A stretch of DNA of 64,000 bases from Acidobacteriota bacterium (GCA_021779935.1 JAJXZT010000003.1:62001-126000); one strand, 5' to 3'; positions 35,169 to 46,126 are shown, counted from the stretch's first letter. Translations and numbers: made by a program. The notes: generated by a model from the letters alone, not told the origin.

Positions 35169-37205
35169 ATGCGGATTCCGACGATACTTCAAGAACTCAC
35201 ACGGGGGCTGATTGAACACCGCCGCCTGATATCGATTGGCTTGAGCCCGGCTTGCGGATTAGTGCTTCAGAGCATCTATCCCATCCGCGAGTCCAATTCC
35301 CTGTTGCAACTGATTGCACTCAAGCGGCCCTTCGTCTATCAGGGACTCGTCTGGAGCTACACTCTGTTTCTTTACACCACCCCATTTCTTATCAGCTCTA
35401 TCTTGTTCTCACTGGCCTATGTTCACCTCTACACTCCAGACGCCGCAAGCACTGCGGGACGCCTGCCGAAGTACCCTGATCCACGCTTCCGGCGGAACCT
35501 GTTCCTGGTTGTCGGTGAGGTCCATCTACAGATTCGGCCCGGGCCCTCGCCAGACCCGCATTGGCTTCTGATCCCTGAACATGGCCTGTACACGGGAATC
35601 GCCGTGCTCGGTGCGACCGGCTCCGGTAAAACCCAGGCCTTGATACTGCCGGCCATGCGACAGCTTTTTGCCTATCGGGCAGATGATCCCGAAAGAAGAC
35701 CGTCCGGGATCGTTCTCGAAGTGAAAGGCGATCTCTGCCGGCAACTGCAAGGAGTTCTCCAAGGCTGCGACCGCCTGGACGATTACATCGACGTCTCGCT
35801 TGACGGAAACGTCCGCTATAACCCGCTCAACAATGACCTCGATCCGTACGCCCAGGCGTTCAACATTGCCTCAATCATCACTGCGATTTGGGGACGGGGC
35901 AAGGAGCCATTCTGGCAACAGTCGTACACCGACCTTGTCCGGTACATCATCCTCTTGCATCGGGTCAGGGATGACTACGTCACCTTGCTCGATGTCTTCC
36001 GCACCGTCATCAGTGCCAGCGCCTTGGAACGAATGCTGATCGAAGTCGGACGCACTTTCACCGATAGCCGGTATCTCGGAATCAGTGAGGCGGTGTACCG
36101 GAAGCACATGACGTCTTTGGAACTATTTGGCTTCCGCAAAAACAGACAAACCGGTGAGTACATCACGCGTTGGAGTGACGAACTGGAAACGGTCCTGATC
36201 CACGAAACGGGCGCAGTCGCAAATCTATACATGCGACGGCTTGGTGAGTCGTCGTTATGTGACCGATTCCGAAGCATCGAGTACTGGTACTGGGAACACT
36301 GGAAGTTCTTTCGTTCCGAGGTCAAAACTTCCATCATTCAGGGCATTGCCGTCTTCCTTTCCTTGTTCGAGACCGATCCGGATGTGCGGCGCGTCTTCTG
36401 CCCGCCGAAGGCCCTGTACGAGGGCAAGAAATGCGACGCAGATCCGCAGGGCTGGGTGCTGCCGCCATTTGACGAACTGATCGAATCCGGAAAGATCGTG
36501 GGACTGAACTTCCCTGTGGCCCTCAATCCGGCTCTGGCCAAGGTCGTCGGTACCCTGATGAAGATCGACTACCAGCGCGCCGTGCAATTGCGTATACCGA
36601 AGATGGACGCCGAGCCGGATCGACATTTTCGACCGACCGTGTTCATCTGCGACGAATATCAGAACTATGCAACGGTGGGAGGAGACAACCCGACGGGCGA
36701 TGAGCGATTCCTCTCGATCTCCCGGCAGCCGAAATGCATCCCAATTGTGGCCACACAGAGCGTCTCCTCACTAAAAGAGGCTTTACCGAACGAAGGCGTC
36801 AAGACCTTGCTCCAGGCGTTCCGCACAAAGATTTTCCTGTCCACTTCCGACCCGGACACAGCACGCTTCGCATCGGAGATTTGCGGTAAAACCGACCGTA
36901 CTCGGATCAGTTACACCGTATCGGAATCCAGTACGAATCCCAACGTCGGTTGGCTCAGTGGCCGAACGTCATCCAACAAGGGCTCCGTCTCGGCCTCGAA
37001 GCAGTACCAGAAACACAAAGAGCCGCTGTTCGACGAGCGCGTGTTCTTCGAGTTGAAGAATGCACAGGCGGTCGCCGCTGTCTTTGACGGTGTCACCCCG
37101 CACGCTGCAACTTACTGTTATCTGAAGCCCGACTTTCTGCCCATGGATATGACGTGGTTTGAGCAGGAGAGTATCGGCTTCAATCCCCAGAGGGCACGGA
37201 AATGA
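35169..37205 (+). CDS. VirD4/TraG-type coupling protein
   Basis: 678 residues. Two N-terminal membrane segments (LISIGLSPACGLVLQSIY; LFLYTTPFLISSILFSLAYV) precede the ATPase. Walker A is GATGSGKT near 148-155; Walker B is VFICDEYQNY near residue 490. It is followed by FLSISRQPKCIPIVATQSVSS and IFLSTSDPDTARFASEICGK, motifs of TraG/VirD4. It brings the DNA-protein substrate to the secretion channel. Overlaps virB11 by four bases. Confidence 0.92.
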   Translation: MRIPTILQELTRGLIEHRRLISIGLSPACGLVLQSIYPIRESNSLLQLIALKRPFVYQGLVWSYTLFLYTTPFLISSILFSLAYVHLYTPDAASTAGRLPKYPDPRFRRNLFLVVGEVHLQIRPGPSPDPHWLLIPEHGLYTGIAVLGATGSGKTQALILPAMRQLFAYRADDPERRPSGIVLEVKGDLCRQLQGVLQGCDRLDDYIDVSLDGNVRYNPLNNDLDPYAQAFNIASIITAIWGRGKEPFWQQSYTDLVRYIILLHRVRDDYVTLLDVFRTVISASALERMLIEVGRTFTDSRYLGISEAVYRKHMTSLELFGFRKNRQTGEYITRWSDELETVLIHETGAVANLYMRRLGESSLCDRFRSIEYWYWEHWKFFRSEVKTSIIQGIAVFLSLFETDPDVRRVFCPPKALYEGKKCDADPQGWVLPPFDELIESGKIVGLNFPVALNPALAKVVGTLMKIDYQRAVQLRIPKMDAEPDRHFRPTVFICDEYQNYATVGGDNPTGDERFLSISRQPKCIPIVATQSVSSLKEALPNEGVKTLLQAFRTKIFLSTSDPDTARFASEICGKTDRTRISYTVSESSTNPNVGWLSGRTSSNKGSVSASKQYQKHKEPLFDERVFFELKNAQAVAAVFDGVTPHAATYCYLKPDFLPMDMTWFEQESIGFNPQRARK

Positions 37206-38116
37206 GCCTCGAAATCATCCTGCCCTTCCTCAAGCCGATCAAGCATTTGCTCGAAGCCGAGACTGTTTCCGAGATCATGATCAACCCCGATGCGTCCGTT
37301 TGGATCGAGGAAGACGGTCAGATACAGCCGTTGCCAGGAATCCGATTTGATGACGGCGCCCTCCTGACGGGACTTGAAGTGATTGCCAATCGTTACGGCA
37401 AGAAGCTCAACGCCGATTCCCCGATTATGAACCTGCGTCTGCCTGATGGCAGTCGTCTGGCCGCACTAATCCCTCCTGTAGTTCATCCCCAGCCCCTGAT
37501 GACAATTCGCAAATTCACGTCGCGAGAATTTACCGTGGTGGATTTGATCCAACGGAAGATGCTGACCGAAGGGCAAGCACAGACACTGAAAATCGCCGTG
37601 CAACACGGCGATACTGTGCTGATCTCAGGCGGCACGGGTTCGGGCAAGACAACCTTGCTGAACGTATTGGCCGGATTCATCCCGACCCAAGAGCGCATCC
37701 TGATTCTCGAAGACACGGCAGAGTTGTACATCAGAAAGCCGCATGTCGTCTCCGCCGAAGCGCAGCTCGATACCCACAAGAGCCCGATCGGCTTCGCGGA
37801 CCTGCTCAAGGCCGCTCTCCGTCACCGCCCTGACCGGATCATTGTTGGAGAAATTAGAGGGACCGAGGCACGGGTCTTTCTTGATGCACTCAATACGGGC
37901 CATCGTGGATCCCTCAGTACAATCCACGCCAACAGCGCTGAGGATGCTGTCCGGCGCCTTGCCCATCTTGTCATGCGTGGCTCCGGGGGCGCTAGCCTTC
38001 GCGATGTTGAGGACGAATGTCGCCGCTCCATCCAAGTTGTCGTACATCTTGAGAGAGTGTCCGGTATCAGGACTATCCGAGAGATCATACTTGATCGGCA
38101 TTTTTGTACCAGGTGA
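37202..38116 (+). CDS. VirB11/CpaF-type ATPase
   Basis: 304 residues. The N-terminal part (EIMINPDASVWIEEDGQ) is followed by the RecA-like ATPase: Walker A SGGTGSGKTT near 142-151, RILILEDTAEL, RPDRIIVGEIRG (Walker B) and TGHRGSLSTIHANSA (His box). It forms a hexamer under the channel, driving pilus work and DNA transfer. The end is odd: after HLERVSGIRTIREIILDRHFCTR it stops, which is shorter than usual and abuts the transposase fragment. Confidence 0.9.
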   Translation: MSLEIILPFLKPIKHLLEAETVSEIMINPDASVWIEEDGQIQPLPGIRFDDGALLTGLEVIANRYGKKLNADSPIMNLRLPDGSRLAALIPPVVHPQPLMTIRKFTSREFTVVDLIQRKMLTEGQAQTLKIAVQHGDTVLISGGTGSGKTTLLNVLAGFIPTQERILILEDTAELYIRKPHVVSAEAQLDTHKSPIGFADLLKAALRHRPDRIIVGEIRGTEARVFLDALNTGHRGSLSTIHANSAEDAVRRLAHLVMRGSGGASLRDVEDECRRSIQVVVHLERVSGIRTIREIILDRHFCTR

Positions 38117-38151
38117 TATGAGAGAGAATCTGGTGCAAAGGAGCTGGAGAG

Positions 38152-38235
38152 ATGGCAGGACGGAAGCACACGGCGGAGCAGATTGTTTCTCTGCTGCGGC
38201 AGATTGAAGTTTCGATTGGCAACGGAAAGGGATAG
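38152..38235 (+). pseudogene. IS3-type transposase OrfA fragment
   Basis: 27 codons, MAGRKHTAEQIVSLLRQIEV then SIGNGKG, ending in TAG. The pattern KHTAEQIVxLLRxxEV is the start of many IS3-family OrfA proteins. The next bases in the +1 frame read IAVF, so a one-base loss may have ended it. The rest of the transposase is gone. It marks an old insertion at the element's right side. Confidence 0.65.
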
Positions 38236-38289
38236 CAGTTTTCAACGTGTTAGGAGCGGGTTCACCAGGGCGAAGTGTGCATCGCAATG

Positions 38290-39225
38290 TCACCTTATGG
38301 TTAAAACCGGACACACCGCACTGCAAACCACCTTATACGTAGTCAACCAAGGCAGATGTGAAATCGCATCGACGTGGGCCGTGTGTTTTAGGCCCATGAC
38401 GATTCCTTCGGCGTGCAACTTTTTTGCTGTCTCCAGAATCCATTCAGCCGGTTCTCCAAATTCAGCGACACAGATTGGTTCGACTCTAAGACAAGACTCT
38501 GGAATCAGAGTCCTCAGGCGGTATAGTGCGGTCGCGTGGGCGTCACTTCGGATTTCTATTACGTCGTGCGCGGTGTACCAGCGATTATCTTTTGTTTGGG
38601 GAACAGACGAAAGCACATGGAGTAACGCGATCCTGGTACCACGCAGATTGGCGAACGAAAGTGCATATGGCAATGCTCTGAGCGATCTCTCGCCGAAATC
38701 CGTGGGGAACAAAAGCGGACGCGTGATTCCGGAGGGTACTGCTTGTGCCTCCGCGGGCGAATGGGGCCCCACGGTCAGAACCGGGCAGGAGGCATGCCGG
38801 AAGATCTGTTCAGCGACAGAACCCAGCACAAGCTTTGCGAGACCTCCACGACTATGGGTTCCGATCACCACCATGTCGATTTGTTCTTGCTGAATTACCT
38901 TCTCTAACTCCCGCCAGACATCATCACCGTCGCGTACTACGACATGATGCCGCAGGCCTGCCAGGGATCCACTCGCCATGAGTTTGCGTTCCATGGCCCG
39001 GGCATCATCCCATGCCAGATCCATTGCCCCAGCAACGGCTTCCGGCCCCACCATGTTGAATCCCAGCGCGGAGACAACGTGCATGAGATACAGTTTCGAA
39101 CCGTAGTAGCGCGCTAGCGCAACGGCGTGCCGAACTGCCTTTTCAGATGCTGGGGAGAAATCCGTGGCGACAAGGATCGACTTCAATTGGACATCTGCCA
39201 CCGGAACCAAACCAGAAACTGACAT
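38290..39225 (-). CDS. Tandem universal stress protein
   Basis: 311 residues with two Usp domains. The first begins LKSILVATDFSPASEKAVRHAV and keeps the ATP-binding loop G122-T-H-S-R-G-G...G-S136. The second begins RPLLFPTDFGERSLRALPYAL but lacks this loop. Only the first is expected to bind nucleotide. Such proteins help survival under stress, often in the cytosol. It is convergent with virB11. Upstream of the ATG is AAGATG-rich sequence and a 305-base gap. Confidence 0.9.
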   Translation of the reverse strand: MSVSGLVPVADVQLKSILVATDFSPASEKAVRHAVALARYYGSKLYLMHVVSALGFNMVGPEAVAGAMDLAWDDARAMERKLMASGSLAGLRHHVVVRDGDDVWRELEKVIQQEQIDMVVIGTHSRGGLAKLVLGSVAEQIFRHASCPVLTVGPHSPAEAQAVPSGITRPLLFPTDFGERSLRALPYALSFANLRGTRIALLHVLSSVPQTKDNRWYTAHDVIEIRSDAHATALYRLRTLIPESCLRVEPICVAEFGEPAEWILETAKKLHAEGIVMGLKHTAHVDAISHLPWLTTYKVVCSAVCPVLTIR

Positions 39226-39460
39226 CTTGTACCTCCCGCCGCACGGATGCTTTTAACAGTCGAGTTGTCCAGTTCCAAACTTGTGTCGCGGAGCCCGCGA
39301 TTACTGCCAAGCACTTTCAACCGGCTTCTAGAGACGAACCCGTGAGAGCATCGCGCAGGACACATCACGGAATACGTTCCGAAAAGTTTTCCGGCAGAAA
39401 AGGGACGCCTGACGCTGTTGCGACTCCGTCAATCGCACAGTGCTGCGCAGGCGCCCCCCT

Positions 39461-39498
39461 TGGAATGCGGGCTGAAAGAGCAAGGCCCCCGCATTCCA
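39461..39498 (-). terminator. Hairpin after the efflux operon
   Basis: Perfect 11-bp inverted repeat TGGAATGCGGG/CCCGCATTCCA with a 16-base loop, 33 bases past the outer-membrane gene's stop. It has no clear T run. The remaining gap up to the stress protein start (39226-39530) shows no gene. Confidence 0.5.
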
Positions 39499-39530
39499 GA
39501 GTTCCACCAGGGCAGTATTAGATTTGCCCA

Positions 39531-40925
39531 CTACGCACCTCCGCCGAGCACTTTGTACAAGGTAACGAGATTGGCGATGCGCGCCATACGGAGGCTGACC
39601 AATGCCTGCTGGGCGCTATATAGCGACCGCTGGGCTACAAGGACGCTCAGGTAGCTGTCGATTCCGGCCTTATAACGAGCATCCGAAAGCCGATAGGTTT
39701 CATCGAGGGCATTCACCAATGCCTGCTGGGCGTCTTGCTGTTCCAGTAGCCTGGTCCGCAGCGTCAGGGAATCGCTGACTTCCCGGAAGGCCGACTGGAT
39801 TGCCTTTTCGTATTCGGCGACGGCAAGGTCTCGATCTACTTTTGCGACCTTGAGATCGGCCCTCCGAGCGCCGGCGTCAAAAATGGGCATTACGATCTGC
39901 GGAGCAAAGTTCCATGTACCGGCATTGCCCTCGAACAAGTCAGACAACCTGCCGCTCATAACACCACCGCCACCGGTGAGGGCGATACGCGGGAAGAATG
40001 CTGCGCGTGCTGCTCCGATGTTCGCGTACGTGGCCTTCAATTGGTGCTCCGCCATCAGAATGTCAGGACGGCGGAGTAGCACTTCGGAGGGTAGTCCAGG
40101 GGCAACATCCTTCAGCGCATAATCGGAACCTAATCCGTCGGGCAGCAGACTAGCCGCGACAGGCATGCCCACCAGAAGATCAAGTGCATTTTCGTCCAAA
40201 GTCACTTGGCCGGTATAACGAGCAATCTCCGCCCGTGCGGCTTCCACCTGGCTCTGCACCTGACGCAGATCAAGGTCGGAAGCGATGCCCGCATCCCGTG
40301 TATGCCGGATCAGTTCGTAGGAAGCCTGCTGGGCTTCGAGTGTCGCCTGCGCCAAACGCAAGTGGTCTCGATCAGCGGCCAGGGCAAGGTAGCTGTCAGC
40401 GACGGCGGCCACCAGCGAAATCTGTGAAGCGGTGCGGGCCTGCTCCGTCGCCAAGTACTGCTCCAACGCTTGTTTTTTCAAGCTGCGGACACGTCCGAAC
40501 AAATCGAGTTCCCAGGCGGTTACACCCAGTCCCACGTTGTATTGTTCCGACGTGTATGCCCGGCCGGTGGGCGACATCTTTTCCGGAAGCCGGTAGAGTT
40601 GCCCGGTGGCAGAGGCGTCCAGTTGCGGATATTGCTGGGCACGCTGAATACGATAGAGGGCTTGCACCTTCTCGACATTAAGCGTGGCCATCCGAAGGTC
40701 GCGGTTGTTGGCCAGAGCCAGATCGATTACGGATTGAAGCCCTTTATCGGTGAAGAATTCGCGCCACTTTACATTGACGGCCTCCGGCGCGGCAGCGGTA
40801 CTGGTCAAATTGCCGGCGCTTTGCGGCCAGGATGGAGAAACCGGCAATGCAGGACGATCATACTTCGGGTGAATACAGCCGCAAAGGCATGCTGTCATTC
40901 CCAACAGAAGAAGCTTTCGGTACAT
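39531..40925 (-). CDS. RND efflux outer-membrane lipoprotein (NodT/OprM family)
   Basis: 464 residues. A lipoprotein signal (LLLLGMTACLCGC, acylated cysteine C17) is followed by HPKYDRPALPVSPSW, typical of OprM-like proteins. Two repeated halves give the trimeric barrel and tunnel: the first has LALANNRDLRMATLNVEKVQALYRI, the second LLRRPDILMAEHQLKATYANIGAARAAFFPRI. It is the exit duct of the pump, one base after the pump gene. Confidence 0.92.
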   Translation of the reverse strand: MYRKLLLLGMTACLCGCIHPKYDRPALPVSPSWPQSAGNLTSTAAAPEAVNVKWREFFTDKGLQSVIDLALANNRDLRMATLNVEKVQALYRIQRAQQYPQLDASATGQLYRLPEKMSPTGRAYTSEQYNVGLGVTAWELDLFGRVRSLKKQALEQYLATEQARTASQISLVAAVADSYLALAADRDHLRLAQATLEAQQASYELIRHTRDAGIASDLDLRQVQSQVEAARAEIARYTGQVTLDENALDLLVGMPVAASLLPDGLGSDYALKDVAPGLPSEVLLRRPDILMAEHQLKATYANIGAARAAFFPRIALTGGGGVMSGRLSDLFEGNAGTWNFAPQIVMPIFDAGARRADLKVAKVDRDLAVAEYEKAIQSAFREVSDSLTLRTRLLEQQDAQQALVNALDETYRLSDARYKAGIDSYLSVLVAQRSLYSAQQALVSLRMARIANLVTLYKVLGGGA

Positions 40926-40926
40926 G

Positions 40927-43900
40927 TTATTGTCCCTCCGCCGGGCTCACCGCATCTGAATCGGACTGTTCGGCACGATGGCTTTTCTTTTTTCCGAACA
41001 GTTGCACAACCATCACGAAAAACAGGGGGATGAAGAAAATTGCCAGGAAAGTAGCGGTTATCATTCCTCCCAGTACGCTCGTGCCGATGGCCTGTTCGGC
41101 TCCCGCCCCCGCCCCAGTGGCAATCGCCAAGGGCAGGACACCGAAACCGAATGCCATTGAAGTCATTACAATGGGGCGAAGCCGAAGCTTGGCCGCCTCC
41201 AAGGTTGCCTCGATCAGCCCCTCTCCCTGTTCCAGACGGATCTTTGCGAATTGGACAATAAGGATGGCGTTCTTCGTCGTTAGTCCCAGGACGGTAAGCA
41301 GACCGATCTGAAAGTAAACGTCATTGGGCAAGCCGCGGAACGAAGAGGCCAGCACTCCGCCAATGACTCCTAGGGGCAGCGCGAGCATGATGGAAATCGG
41401 TATCGTCCAACTTTCGTAGAGCGCCGCTAGCACGAGGAAGATCACAAGGATGGAGAAGGAATATAGAAGTCCCGTCTGAGCCTGGGCCATTCGCTCCTGA
41501 TAGGAGAGTCCGGTCCACTCATATCCGATGCCATGAGGGAGTTTCTTAACGATATCTTCCATCGCCCGCATCGCCTCACCCGAGCTTCTGCCTGGCGCTG
41601 GCTCCCCCAGAAATTCCAGCGACGGGAAACTGTTGTACCTCTCAAGACGCGGCGAAGAGTATATCCACCGCCCGGAAGTCAAGGCTGAGACGGGCAACAT
41701 GCCGCCCCGGCTGTTCCGAACATAGATTCGATTCATATCGCTCGGAAGCATCCGATAGGGGGCATCCGCCTGAACGTACACGCGCTTGACCCGTCCGCTT
41801 TGAATGAAATCGTTGACATAAGCGCTGCCGAACGCGGCTGAGATTGTGTTGTGGACCGTAGAAATGGGAACGCCTAATGTGCCAGCCTTTTCCCAATCCA
41901 CATCCGCCCGGAATTCGGGCACATCATCTAAGCCGTTGGGGCGAACCCGGATTAACCTCGGGTCCTTTGCCGCCATTTGGAGGAGCTGGCCGCGAGCCTG
42001 CATCAGTTTTTCGTGACCAAGTCCGCCCCGGTCCTGGAGCATGAAATCGAATCCCGTCGATGTACCGAGCTCAACGACAGCCGGCGGCGCGAAGGCAAAC
42101 ACCATGGCGTTCCGTATACCCGAGAATGCTTTCATCGCCTTTTGCGCAACCGCCTTCACTCGGAGGTCTGACCGGTTTCGCAACTTCCAGTCCTTCAACA
42201 TGACAAAAGCTAATCCCTGATTCTGGCCTCTGCCGGCAAAGCTCATTCCGGCGACAGTCATGCAGGACTGCACGGCGTCTTTCTGGTCCACAAGAAAGTG
42301 GTGCCGCACCTTGTCCAGAACCTGTTCGGTCTGTTCCCGGGTAGAACCTGGGGGCAACTGCACCATTGCCAGGAGAATCCCCTGGTCCTCGTCGGGTAGA
42401 TAGGCGGTTGGCATCCTGAGGAAGAGGAATCCCATCGCTATGACGATCAGCACAAAAACGACGAGATAGGGTGCTTTTCTACCGAGGATATGTCCCACGA
42501 AAGACCGATACGTGTCCCGCAGGAAATAGAACCAGCGGTCGAACCACAGAAAGAACGGCCGGAGGAAACGGACTCCGCTCTCGGCAGCCTCATGTCCTTT
42601 CGCTACTGGCTTGAGAAGGGAGGCACAGAGTACAGGCGTAAGGATCAAGGCCACCAGGACCGAAAGGAGCATGGACGTAATGACGGTTGCGGAAAATTGG
42701 CGGTAGATGATGCCGGTGGAGCCGGGGAAGAAAACCATGGGAGCAAAGACGGCTGACAGGACAAATCCAATACCCACCAGCGCTCCGGTGATCTCGCCCA
42801 TGGACTTCCGGGTGGCCTCCCATGGCGAAAGCCCTTCCTCACTCATCACTCGTTCCACGTTCTCCACTACCACGATGGCATCGTCGACCAGGAGACCGAT
42901 GGCCAATACCATGGCAAACATGGTCAACATGTTGATGGAGAATCCCAGCAAGCCCAGAACACCGAACGTGCCCAGAATCACAACCGGCACGGCGATGGTT
43001 GGTACCAGCGTGGCTCGCATGTTGCCAAGGAAGAGATACATGATCAGAAAGACCAGGACGATGGCCTCAAACAGAGTCTTCACGACTTCCCCGATGGCGA
43101 CTTTTACAAATGGCGTAGTGTCATAGGGGTAGACAACCCTCATGCCTGCGGGAAAGTACCGAGACAACTCCTGCATCTTGGCCTTCACACCGGCAGCAGT
43201 GTCCAGCGCGTTGGCGCCGGCCTCCTGGCGAATGGCCAGCACGGACGCAGGCTTACCGTTATACGATCCCTTCGTATCGTAGAACTCGGTCCCCAGTTCG
43301 GTGCGCGCCACATCCCGAACGCGTACGATTGATCCGTCCGGATTATTGCGCAGAGGAATAGCGCCGAACTCCTCCGGAGTCTTCAAGAGCGACTGCACGA
43401 CAATCGATGCGTTTAGCCGCTGGCCGCGAACCGCAGGCAATCCGCCGAACTGACCGGCGGAGATCTCCACGTTATAGGCGCGGATTGCGGCGATGACATC
43501 GTCGATCGTCATGTTGAACCCGGTGAGTTTGTCCGGATTCAGCCAGACCCGCATGGAGTATTGAGAACCGAAGGCTTCCACTTCGCCAACACCGGGTACT
43601 CGCGCCAGAGATGGCTGGACTTGCGAAATGGCATAGTCACTCAGGTCATTCTCATCTACACCCGGATTGTCGGAGACAAGACCGACGAGCATCAGATAGT
43701 TACGGGTCGACTTGCTAACCGTAACGCCTTGCTGTTGCACAACCTCGGGCAACATCGGCATGGCAAGCTGGAGTTTGTTTTGCACCTTGGACCAGGCGAC
43801 GTCCGGGTCAGTGCCCGGGGAGAAGGTGAGAGTGATCGCTCCCTGTCCAGACGAATCGCTGGTGGCAGACATATACAACATCCGGTCCAGACCCGTCATT

Positions 43901-44106
43901 TTCTGTTCAATAATCTGGACCACGCTGTCTTCCACGGTTTTTGCTGAGGCTCCAGGGTAAACCGCAGTGATGGCGATGGACGGGGGAGCGATGGGAGGGT
44001 ACTGGGAGATGGGTAGGTTATAGATTGCCAATCCGCCCCCGAGCATCATCGCGATCGCGATGACCCAGGCAAAAACCGGCCGATCGAGGAAGAATTTAGA
44101 TAACAT
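40927..44106 (-). CDS. RND multidrug efflux pump (AcrB/MexB type)
   Basis: 1059 residues with twelve membrane segments and two large periplasmic loops, as in the HAE-1 family. It starts [24 protein letters not shown]. The proton-relay pair lies in [17 protein letters not shown] of TM4. Near the end is [16 protein letters not shown]. It is driven by proton flow and moves hydrophobic drugs from periplasm outwards. It is the middle gene of the operon; the start overlaps the adaptor stop (TAATG). The substrate cannot be told. Confidence 0.95.
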   Translation of the reverse strand: MLSKFFLDRPVFAWVIAIAMMLGGGLAIYNLPISQYPPIAPPSIAITAVYPGASAKTVEDSVVQIIEQKMTGLDRMLYMSATSDSSGQGAITLTFSPGTDPDVAWSKVQNKLQLAMPMLPEVVQQQGVTVSKSTRNYLMLVGLVSDNPGVDENDLSDYAISQVQPSLARVPGVGEVEAFGSQYSMRVWLNPDKLTGFNMTIDDVIAAIRAYNVEISAGQFGGLPAVRGQRLNASIVVQSLLKTPEEFGAIPLRNNPDGSIVRVRDVARTELGTEFYDTKGSYNGKPASVLAIRQEAGANALDTAAGVKAKMQELSRYFPAGMRVVYPYDTTPFVKVAIGEVVKTLFEAIVLVFLIMYLFLGNMRATLVPTIAVPVVILGTFGVLGLLGFSINMLTMFAMVLAIGLLVDDAIVVVENVERVMSEEGLSPWEATRKSMGEITGALVGIGFVLSAVFAPMVFFPGSTGIIYRQFSATVITSMLLSVLVALILTPVLCASLLKPVAKGHEAAESGVRFLRPFFLWFDRWFYFLRDTYRSFVGHILGRKAPYLVVFVLIVIAMGFLFLRMPTAYLPDEDQGILLAMVQLPPGSTREQTEQVLDKVRHHFLVDQKDAVQSCMTVAGMSFAGRGQNQGLAFVMLKDWKLRNRSDLRVKAVAQKAMKAFSGIRNAMVFAFAPPAVVELGTSTGFDFMLQDRGGLGHEKLMQARGQLLQMAAKDPRLIRVRPNGLDDVPEFRADVDWEKAGTLGVPISTVHNTISAAFGSAYVNDFIQSGRVKRVYVQADAPYRMLPSDMNRIYVRNSRGGMLPVSALTSGRWIYSSPRLERYNSFPSLEFLGEPAPGRSSGEAMRAMEDIVKKLPHGIGYEWTGLSYQERMAQAQTGLLYSFSILVIFLVLAALYESWTIPISIMLALPLGVIGGVLASSFRGLPNDVYFQIGLLTVLGLTTKNAILIVQFAKIRLEQGEGLIEATLEAAKLRLRPIVMTSMAFGFGVLPLAIATGAGAGAEQAIGTSVLGGMITATFLAIFFIPLFFVMVVQLFGKKKSHRAEQSDSDAVSPAEGQ

Positions 44107-45347
44107 TATCTTCCTCCTTCTACCTTGCTCTGCCCTGAGCCCGCAGCGAGATTGCCGGTGTCAGCCGTGAATGCGACTGCCCGAACGTGATCCCCAACCC
44201 GCACCTTCTGGAGCCCTTCCACGATCAGCCTGTCACCAGGAACCAGGCCCTTGGTAACGATCCACTTATCTCCAATTGCTCTATCTAACTCGAGAGTCCG
44301 CTGCTCAACCTTGTCGTCCTTGTCCACTACCAACGCAATAGGAATGCCCTTATTGTTGCGGGTGACACCCTGCTGAGGAGCAAGCAGGGCCTGCTCGTTG
44401 ACGCCTTCTTCCACGATCGCGCGCACGAACATTCCCGGTAGCAGAACCTGATCAGGATTGGGGAAAACTATTCTCAACGTAACCGATCCCGTGGTTGGAT
44501 CCACGGTGACGTCCCGGAATTTCAGAGTCCCCTCCAGCGGATATGGCGTGCCTTCTTCGAGTACCAGCTTCACTTTTCTCTGGATCGATCCATTCTGCGT
44601 CAGGTGTCCGCTCTCCATGCGGCTTCGCAAGCGCAGCAACTCCGAGCTGGCTTGCACCACATCTACGTAAATCGGATTCAACTGCTGGACAACCGCCAGA
44701 GGCGTAGGCTGATAGGCGGCTGCCAGCGAACCGACCGTAATATTGGATTTGCCGATGCGGCCAGAAATTGGCGACTTGATGGGAGTGTAGGCAAGATTGA
44801 TGCGAGCGCTGTCCAGAGCCGCGCGAGTTGCCTCGACCGATGCACTTCGTGCCTGCACACTGGCCTCGGCCTGCCGAAGCGCAGCGCTGGCATCGTCGTA
44901 GTCCTGTTGTCCAACTGCGTGGATGGCTGCGAGACCCTTTAAGCGCTCTGCGCGAGACCGGATGGCGGGAAGGTTTGCCTGCGCCATGGCAAGATCTGCC
45001 TCTACCGTGGCAAGTGAAGCCTTGGCCTGAGCATAGGCAGCCTGGTAAGGCGCCGGATCGATTTGATAAAGCACATCCCCCGCCTTGACATTCGAACCTT
45101 CGCGGAACAAACGGTTCCGGATGATGCCGTTTACCTGCGGGCGGATCTCGGCAACCAGATAAGCGGAAGTACGGCCGGGCAATTCGGTATTCAACACAAC
45201 CCGTTCAGGATGGATCGTAACGACCGAGACTTCGACGAGGTTTGCCGATGGGCCACGCGACTTTGAGGATTTACACCCAGCGACAAATAATTCCCCAAGA
45301 ATGAGCCCGGCGATGACCAGGTATTTGTGCCATGTGGAGGACGTCAT
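44106..45347 (-). CDS. RND efflux periplasmic adaptor (AcrA/MexA type)
   Basis: 413 residues from the ATG at 45347, which opens a lipoprotein signal ([18 protein letters not shown]25). Biotinyl-lipoyl, hairpin and barrel parts appear in order: [21 protein letters not shown], then [26 protein letters not shown] with an alpha-hairpin to about 180, then [19 protein letters not shown] and [13 protein letters not shown]. It links pump and duct. An AGGAGG lies 17 bases before the ATG, further than usual, so the start is not certain. No TetR-type regulator is adjacent. Confidence 0.92.
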   Translation of the reverse strand: MTSSTWHKYLVIAGLILGELFVAGCKSSKSRGPSANLVEVSVVTIHPERVVLNTELPGRTSAYLVAEIRPQVNGIIRNRLFREGSNVKAGDVLYQIDPAPYQAAYAQAKASLATVEADLAMAQANLPAIRSRAERLKGLAAIHAVGQQDYDDASAALRQAEASVQARSASVEATRAALDSARINLAYTPIKSPISGRIGKSNITVGSLAAAYQPTPLAVVQQLNPIYVDVVQASSELLRLRSRMESGHLTQNGSIQRKVKLVLEEGTPYPLEGTLKFRDVTVDPTTGSVTLRIVFPNPDQVLLPGMFVRAIVEEGVNEQALLAPQQGVTRNNKGIPIALVVDKDDKVEQRTLELDRAIGDKWIVTKGLVPGDRLIVEGLQKVRVGDHVRAVAFTADTGNLAAGSGQSKVEGGR

Positions 45348-45465
45348 GACGTGACATGCTTTTGCCTCCTTGGTGTGTTTGTTGTGCTCTTCCAGTATTT
45401 GTTGCGTAACGGCGAATTTAGGCCGAAACATTCGACGGATCCTTTCGACGGATTAAAACTCCTAC

Positions 45466-46107
45466 TCATCTCGCGTCTTCGTTGGAAACAAGTGCCTTGG
45501 CAACGAACGTCTTATCGCTGCCATCTTTCAGTTGCGTGTGCTCACGGAGCCAGTTGAATCCATGACAATAGGCCCCAGTCACGGAACGGCGCGAAACATC
45601 GAGTAGCAGCGAGCAATCGGAGATGGAGGCGTGTTGTACGCCTCGTAGTACAAGCACCGATCGAGCCAGGGGATCGAGACCGGCGATAATTTTCCGTGGA
45701 TCAAGTTGTTGGAGAGTTGCAACCTGATCGCCTGACAGCGGTGCATGATCCGAGTGCTCGCACGTCCACCCGGAGTACGTTTCTGCCGAGGCACGGATCA
45801 ACGCCCGTACTGTTCCTGTGGCCGTACGGGCAGTTGCCGAATAGGCCCACTGCGTAAGCCAGTCGCAAAATACGCCATTGCTGCTCCTGTTCAATTCCCT
45901 TGCATCCACGATTGATTTCTCAGCCAGCAGCGGGTCTCCCGTAATGACCAATGCGATCCAGTACAGATTTCGGTGTTCCTGATCGAACACTGCCCGTACT
46001 TGAGAGGCACTGGCAGTGCGATCCCTGTGGGATGTCCTTGATGTTTGCGTATTGCAATGAAACCAGTTCACGCTCTTCGACCTTTGCATTGCCGGCGCCC
46101 GGGTCAC
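45466..46107 (-). CDS. Sigma-70-like region 4 protein
   Basis: 213 residues from GTG 46107, three bases after the STAS stop; an internal ATG (46089) is possible. VRAVFDQEHRNLYWIALVITGDPLLAEKSI looks like an ECF sigma region 2 start, and LDPLARSVLVLRGVQHASISDCSLLLDVSRRSVTGAY looks like region 4 with a helix-turn-helix. The link is weak because the core-binding motifs are poor. It is 118 bases upstream of the efflux adaptor and could regulate that operon (inference). Confidence 0.5.
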   Translation of the reverse strand: MTRAPAMQRSKSVNWFHCNTQTSRTSHRDRTASASQVRAVFDQEHRNLYWIALVITGDPLLAEKSIVDARELNRSSNGVFCDWLTQWAYSATARTATGTVRALIRASAETYSGWTCEHSDHAPLSGDQVATLQQLDPRKIIAGLDPLARSVLVLRGVQHASISDCSLLLDVSRRSVTGAYCHGFNWLREHTQLKDGSDKTFVAKALVSNEDAR

Positions 46108-46126
46108 TATTTACCCCGGGCGCCGG
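46092..46126. repeat. Strong hairpin across the STAS/sigma-like junction
   Basis: Perfect 12-bp GC-rich inverted repeat, CCGGCGCCCGGG (46092-46103) and CCCGGGCGCCGG (46115-46126), with an 11-base loop. On the minus-strand transcript the stop of the STAS gene is at the edge of the loop and the GTG of the sigma-like gene sits inside it. It may hide the ribosome site or end transcription; there is no T run. Confidence 0.6.

Larger units (their letters stand above)
15141..38289. mobile_element. Integrative and conjugative element in tRNA-Val
   Basis: From the tRNA there follow an integrase and excisionase, an ArdC-like protein, a ParB-like protein, a SIR2-HerA defence pair, a complete-looking mating-pore operon, SSB, a coupling protein and a VirB11 ATPase. 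The right limit is set at the last conjugation gene and the adjoining transposase fragment. No copy of the tRNA 3' end was found to the right by eye, so the true right end may be further on, beyond the window, or lost. No relaxase was recognised. Confidence 0.8.
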
